Below are positions 61,101 through 64,000 of a stretch of 64,000 nt of DNA, piece by piece. Source of the stretch: Agromyces cerinus (GTDB lineage: Bacteria; Actinomycetota; Actinomycetes; Actinomycetales; Microbacteriaceae). Each line of letters begins with the position of its first letter. Positions within the stretch are counted from its first letter, which is position 1. The stretch covers positions 1,612,001 to 1,676,000 of the forward strand of contig NZ_JAFBCT010000001.1 of the NCBI RefSeq assembly GCF_016907835.1, given 5' to 3'. The translations under genes were made by a program, and so were the position numbers. The notes beneath the pieces are model-generated. The model saw only the letters and a program-made list of their open reading frames with translations, had not been told where the DNA came from and made no database searches.

Positions 61101-61752
61101 TCGTCTCGACGGTCACCTCGACGAAGATCGGCAGGCGCACGCCGGTCGCCGCGATCGCCTGCTTGCAGCCGTTCACGGCGCTCTTGGTCTGCAGCAGGTC
61201 CTGGGAGGTCTCGACGAGGAAGGCATCGGCTCCGCCGCGGATGAGGCCCTCGGCCTGCAGGGCGAACGTCGACTTGAGGTGCGCGTAGCTCGTGTGCCCG
61301 AGGCTCGGCAGCTTCGTGCCCGGCCCCATGGAGCCGAGCACCCAGCGCTCACGGCCGTCGCGTGCCTGCCAAGCCTCCGCCCGCTCCCGGGCGATGGCCG
61401 CGCCGGCCGCCGCGAGCTCCTCGATGCGGTCGTCGATGCCGTAGTCCGAGAGGTTCGACCAGTTCGCGCCGAAGGTGTTCGTCTCGACGGCGTCGATGCC
61501 GGTCTCGAAGTAGGCGTCGTGGATCTGCCCGATGATGTCGGGGCGGCTGACGTTCAGGATCTCGTTGCAGCCCTCGAGCTGCTGGTAGTCGTCGAGGCTC
61601 GGGTCGTGCTCCTGCAGCATCGTGCCCATCGCCCCGTCGGCGATGACGACTCGGTGCGCGAGCGCCTCGAGCAGGTGCACCGATCGCTCGGGGCGCACGA
61701 CGGCCGAGATATCGACGGATGCGGGGGCGGTCTGTGCGGGGGCTTCGCTCAC
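58126..61752 (-). CDS. metH: Cobalamin-dependent methionine synthase MetH
   Basis: MetH makes methionine from homocysteine using methyltetrahydrofolate and cobalamin. The 1208-residue protein has all four modules. The homocysteine domain (about 25-330) has zinc cysteines Cys246, Cys312 and Cys313 (GGCCGTTPAHM). The folate domain (about 355-620) has IGERTNANGSKAFREAML. The cobalamin domain (about 655-890) has VRGDVHDIGKNLVDIILSNN with axial His763. The AdoMet reactivation domain is about 910-1208, with FWGTRIVKGIALAEYSAFLD and RFSLGYPACPDMEDRRKVVE. The GTG start has a -10 box 6 nt upstream. No cobalamin riboswitch is visible. Confidence 0.97.
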   Translation of the reverse strand: MSEAPAQTAPASVDISAVVRPERSVHLLEALAHRVVIADGAMGTMLQEHDPSLDDYQQLEGCNEILNVSRPDIIGQIHDAYFETGIDAVETNTFGANWSNLSDYGIDDRIEELAAAGAAIARERAEAWQARDGRERWVLGSMGPGTKLPSLGHTSYAHLKSTFALQAEGLIRGGADAFLVETSQDLLQTKSAVNGCKQAIAATGVRLPIFVEVTVETTGTMLMGSEIGAALTALEPLGVDAIGLNCATGPDEMSEHLRHLSKFSNVPVMCMPNAGLPVLGANGASYPLTPEELATAHEQFVREFGLGLVGGCCGTTPAHMSAVVSRLRGAEASARRIEADPGVASLYQHVSFEQESSYLAIGERTNANGSKAFREAMLEERWDDCVDIARNQVRDGANLLDVCVDYVGRDGVADIREVVSRLASASTLPLVVDSTEPAVLQAGLELIGGRPVVNSVNFEDGEGGTSRFARIMPLVKEHGAAVIALTIDEEGQARTAENKVRIASRLVDTLVGEWGMRVDDIIVDALTFPIATGQEETRRDAIETIDAIRQITAKYPGINTTLGVSNVSFGLNPAARSVLNSVFLHEAVEAGLTSAIVDAAKIVPLASVPEDRRKVALDLVWDRREYDADGTLTYDPLVAMLDLFAGVDMAAIRDARAAELAALPVGERLERRIIDGEAKGLEADLDLARAGGLSAIDIINVHLLEGMKVVGERFGSGEMQLPFVLQSAEVMKSAVALLEPHMEKSAAGGKGTMVIATVRGDVHDIGKNLVDIILSNNGYEVINLGIKQPIADIIKAAEEHDADVIGMSGLLVKSTVVMKENLEELNARGLAKRWPVILGGAALTRTYVEDDLAGIFDGQVRYARDAFEGLALMEPLVAIARGADPATVGLPALKKRIHRPGLLTVTEPEDMPERSDVAADNPVPAPPFWGTRIVKGIALAEYSAFLDERATFMGQWGLKPSRADDGASYDELVETEGRPRLRYWLDRILAEGLLDASVAYGYFPVVADGDDMVVLHHGDDPDGLLGTAGLLAPDGGSGGPIGGDRLRFHFPRQRRDRHLCLADFVRSRDSGQVDVVAVQLVTAGQRVSEATAKIFAENRYRDYLELNGLAMQLTEALAEYWHSRVRDELGLGGEDPDDVAGLFKLHYRGARFSLGYPACPDMEDRRKVVELLKPERMGVVLSAELQLHPEQSTDAFVFHHPEAKYFSV

Positions 61753-61758
61753 CCGGCA

Positions 61759-61764
61759 ATCGTA
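61759..61764 (-). promoter_or_regulatory. -10 box TACGAT, 6 nt before metH
   Basis: TACGAT then TGCCGG then GTG at 61752, which leaves no room for a riboswitch in the transcript. Confidence 0.45.
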
Positions 61765-61849
61765 GCGAGGGCACCCAACAGCTCCGCACCGGTCGAGACG
61801 ACGCGGCGCAGTCCGGATCGACTCGAGCGCTTGCGCCGGACGGCACCGC

Positions 61850-62734
61850 TCACGGCGGGAAGTTGCGGAACTGGAACTGCAGCCGGATCGAGTCGTCGAT
61901 CGGCAGCACGAGCGTCGTGCTGTGGCTGTCCCATTCGTTGGAGATGAGGAACAGCCGGTCGTCGCCGACGATCAGGAGGCGGAGCCCGAAGTAGCGGAAT
62001 CGGAACACGTCGTCCTCAGCGACCGGCAGCGCGGATTCGCTCACGTGCGCCTCGTCGGGAAGGAAGAGCCGCTCATGGGTGTCGACGATGACACTCGGCA
62101 GATTGACCGGGTCCCGTGCCTGCTGCTGCGCGAGGCCCAGACCCGACCACTGCGCGATCGTGGCCGTCGCCCAGAACACGCACGCGACGACGGCGGCCCA
62201 GAGCAGCACTACGACTCCCCTCTGCGGGGCGCGAGCCGACCGGCCCGCGCGAACAAGGAAGCGCAGGGTACCCAGGCCGTAGGCCGCGATCGCGCCCCCC
62301 GCCGCCAGCACGAGCGGGGTGACGAGCGGGTAGTAGGGCCATTCGCCCAACAGCGGGTAGGCGAACAGCAGAACGAGACCTGCTCCCAAGATGACGAGGC
62401 CGATGACGGTCGACCATTTCACGGCGACCGCGAAACCGGGCCGGTCCGAGCGGCGCCGGATCACCGCGTGCACCGCGATCAGGCCTGCGCCGAGGAGGGC
62501 GAGCACGAGGAGCGGAACGAGGAGCGGCTGTGGGCTGCGCATGACGTAGTCCTGTGTGCTCAGGCCGATGACGTCGACATCGATGCCGAAGTAGTCGTAC
62601 TGGGCGCGGGAGGAGACGTAGCCGAAGTAGAACAGCAGCGCGCCGAGGAGCGTGGCCGGCGCGATCACGCTGCCGAGCACGTTCATCCAGCGTTCAAGCT
62701 GCGCCCCGCCTTGCTGCTCGCCCGTCTCGGACAT
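61850..62734 (-). CDS. Membrane protein of unknown function
   Basis: I do not recognise this 294-residue protein. It has about five transmembrane helices (near 20-40, 70-90, 105-125, 135-155 and 175-195). DYFGIDVDVIGLSTQDYVMR is a loop after the first helix. A soluble C-terminal part of about 90 residues follows (ERLFLPDEAHVSESALPVAE, LLIVGDDRLFLISNEWDSHS). The C-terminal part looks beta-rich. It starts 6 nt after the stop of the lipoprotein gene, so the two are probably one operon. Confidence 0.75.
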   Translation of the reverse strand: MSETGEQQGGAQLERWMNVLGSVIAPATLLGALLFYFGYVSSRAQYDYFGIDVDVIGLSTQDYVMRSPQPLLVPLLVLALLGAGLIAVHAVIRRRSDRPGFAVAVKWSTVIGLVILGAGLVLLFAYPLLGEWPYYPLVTPLVLAAGGAIAAYGLGTLRFLVRAGRSARAPQRGVVVLLWAAVVACVFWATATIAQWSGLGLAQQQARDPVNLPSVIVDTHERLFLPDEAHVSESALPVAEDDVFRFRYFGLRLLIVGDDRLFLISNEWDSHSTTLVLPIDDSIRLQFQFRNFPP

Positions 62735-62740
62735 CAGGCG

Positions 62741-63439
62741 TCATTCCGCCGGGTCGTCCGTCGGGTCATCGGTCGGGTCGTCCGTCGGGTCGTCCATGGG
62801 GTCGTCGATCGGGTCGGCAGGCTCTGGTGCATCGAGGGGGATGCTGACCCCTGGTTCCTGCGCGACCGCGAGGAGGAACGCGGTGCACTCCTGGCTTTCA
62901 CCCTCGACGCAGTCGACCCGACCCGAGACGGCGACGACGAGCTCGGTGTCGGCAGAGCTCGGCGGATTGCCCGTCGGCGCGATCGCCAGCTCGCACGTCT
63001 GGCGGTTCCGGTCGACGCCGAAGACGTATCCGATGCAGGGCGGCTCGCTGCCGCTGCACCCCACTTCGGCGAGCGCATAGACGTCGTCCGTGAAGCTGGC
63101 TCCCGTGACCGTGACCTGCACGCCCTCCGGGATCTGGGCGGCGTCCGCGTCGACGATCCAGTTCACCGTGACGCACTCGTCGGCGAAGGTCTCCTCGTTC
63201 TGCGTCGCGTCGCCGCCGATCGGGAGCTGCGGGAGCTCCACCGCAACTGCCTCGCCGCCGGGATCGGGCGGCGGCGCTGCCGACGTCGTGCTCGGCGCCG
63301 ACGAGCTGGGGATGCTCGGTGTCGCCTCGGGCTCGAAGGGCTGCGCGACGGCGCAGCCGACCAGAGCCGCCCCCAGCAGAGCGACCTCGGCGAGAACGGC
63401 GCCGATGCCCGAGAACCCCCGACCGTGCTTCGCAACCAT
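62741..63439 (-). CDS. Lipoprotein with acidic DDPT-repeat tail
   Basis: This 232-residue predicted lipoprotein has a signal peptide with lipobox LVGC (Cys29) and a Ser/Pro/Thr linker. The middle domain has several cysteines ([70 protein letters not shown]). The tail consists of [20 protein letters not shown] do not recognise the domain. The ATG has GGGAGG 6 nt upstream, inside a hairpin. It is followed directly by the membrane protein gene, so the two products may act together at the membrane. Confidence 0.78.
   Translation of the reverse strand: MVAKHGRGFSGIGAVLAEVALLGAALVGCAVAQPFEPEATPSIPSSSAPSTTSAAPPPDPGGEAVAVELPQLPIGGDATQNEETFADECVTVNWIVDADAAQIPEGVQVTVTGASFTDDVYALAEVGCSGSEPPCIGYVFGVDRNRQTCELAIAPTGNPPSSADTELVVAVSGRVDCVEGESQECTAFLLAVAQEPGVSIPLDAPEPADPIDDPMDDPTDDPTDDPTDDPAE
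62750..62815 (-). repeat. 12-bp coding repeats (DDPT) at the lipoprotein 3' end
   Basis: Five or so imperfect copies of a 12-bp unit, GGGTCGTCCGTC on the plus strand, encode DDPT or DDPM/DDPI repeats. Such repeats can change copy number by slippage. Confidence 0.7.
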
Positions 63440-63444
63440 GACAT

Positions 63445-63459
63445 CCTCCCTACGGAGGG
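63445..63459 (-). promoter_or_regulatory. Hairpin that would hide the lipoprotein ribosome site
   Basis: On the minus strand CCCTCC-GTA-GGGAGG is a perfect 6-bp, all-but-one-pair GC stem. GGGAGG is the ribosome site 6 nt before the ATG at 63439. Confidence 0.45.
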
Positions 63460-63773
63460 TGACGACGAAGCGATGCGGATGTCGGTCGCGTTCGCTCCTG
63501 AACGCCACTGATGTCCCGAGTATCCCGCACAGCGGAGAGCCCGGCAACAGGGTCATCCCTGATGCAGCCGAACGTCCGCAGTGCTGCGGTGCACCACGGC
63601 TGCCGGGAGACGACCTCGCGCATCGGCGGCGCAATCGGGGTCGGCCTCGTTGCGCGTGGATGCACGTTCACAGCGAACCCACAGCCGCGCAGGCCGATTC
63701 GCGGAACACGATCGCGCTCGCCATCGTTTTCTCTGGTGACGCCGCAGCCAGCGGCGCCGATCGAGGAGGAGAC
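63460..63773. other. Divergent non-coding stretch between lipoprotein gene and msrB
   Basis: About 310 nt without a recognisable gene. It should contain promoters for both divergent genes, but I see no confident -35/-10 pair. Short open frames here are Arg/Pro-rich and lack ribosome sites. Confidence 0.4.
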
Positions 63774-64000
63774 GTGTCACAGGACTACCGGAAGACTCCC
63801 GAGGCCATCGCCCGCCTCACCCCGAAGCAGTACTCGGTCACGCAGGAGGACGGCACCGAGCCGGCGTTCCGCAACGAGTACTGGAACAACCACGAGCCCG
63901 GTATCTACGTCGACGTCGTCTCGGGGCAGCCGCTGTTCGCCTCGACCGACAAGTACGAGAGCCACTCGGGCTGGCCGAGTTTCACGAAGCCGATCGAGCC
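63774..64000 (+). CDS. msrB: Peptide methionine-(R)-S-oxide reductase MsrB (C-terminus cut by window edge)
   Basis: MsrB reduces methionine R-sulfoxide in proteins. About 75 codons are visible, with [60 protein letters not shown] and FTKPIE. The first zinc CxxC of many MsrB proteins is replaced: [13 protein letters not shown] has Asp and Ser at those places, so this is a zinc-free form. The catalytic cysteine lies beyond the window. The GTG start has a very strong AGGAGGAG. Confidence 0.93.
   Translation, partial: MSQDYRKTPEAIARLTPKQYSVTQEDGTEPAFRNEYWNNHEPGIYVDVVSGQPLFASTDKYESHSGWPSFTKPIE

Noticed and set aside
61753..61849. Cobalamin riboswitch before metH
   Set aside because: I looked for B12-box-like sequence and a structured leader; the gap is under 100 nt and a -10 box abuts the start. 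The gap before the ECF operon also shows none.
59353..61947. Open frame of 864 codons on the plus strand
   Set aside because: Mirror frame of metH; no start signal and no recognisable domain.
1..64000. tRNA genes, CRISPR arrays, IS elements, prophage
   Set aside because: I saw no cloverleaf with GTTCRA arms in gaps, no regularly spaced repeats, no transposase or integrase motifs, and gene composition is uniform.

Overview
The window is very GC-rich and gene-dense, with Asp/Ala/Val-rich proteins, many GTG starts and genes typical of Actinobacteria (class II DAHP synthase, GarA-type FHA protein, PASTA kinase next to an Rv2175c-like protein, DUF3040, no ftsA). I infer a member of the Microbacteriaceae, perhaps Agromyces-like. 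It looks like ordinary chromosome: I found no tRNA, rRNA, IS element, prophage or CRISPR array.

About 1-17.0 kb is the complete division and cell wall (dcw) operon, read right to left: mraZ, rsmH, an ftsL-like gene, ftsI, murE, murF, mraY, murD, ftsW, murG, murC, ftsQ, ftsZ, yggS and the start of sepF. It is driven by a recognisable promoter overlaid with four MraZ-type repeats spaced 10 bp apart. The murF/mraY junction carries a decayed tandem duplication.

About 17.3-24.9 kb holds DUF3040, a polyprenyl diphosphate synthase, an Rv2175c-like DNA-binding protein, a secreted LysM protein, a PASTA Ser/Thr kinase, class II DAHP synthase and an acyltransferase. From memory, the order resembles M. 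tuberculosis Rv2173-Rv2182c.

About 25-37 kb holds a ROK glucokinase, an acyl-CoA ligase, peptide deformylase, a MinD-like ATPase, pyruvate carboxylase, an orphan ParA, and a signalling cluster of PgsA-type synthase, GarA/OdhI-type FHA protein and two MerR regulators.

About 37-52 kb is a mosaic of small transcription units: DUF1295, Nudix, S4, GNAT, YchJ, VOC, an AhpD-like/MocR divergent pair, epoxide hydrolase plus MBL, a small alarmone synthetase, an ArsR-like regulator divergent from a miniature P450-like gene and an isocitrate-lyase-like gene, a stand-alone LigD polymerase domain, DUF2277, an acyltransferase, a deazaflavin-dependent reductase and YihY. Most of these units have a TANNNT hexamer 6-7 nt upstream of the start codon, so many transcripts here are probably leaderless.

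About 52.5-64 kb holds two tandem copies of a three-member family of Trp-Tyr-terminated transglycosylase-like exoproteins (the third is at 39.3 kb). It also holds a lipoprotein, a fused EcfT-EcfA-EcfA' protein and an S component converging on cobalamin-dependent metH, plus a membrane protein/lipoprotein pair and a partial msrB. The ECF system and metH suggest a cobalamin uptake-and-use locus.
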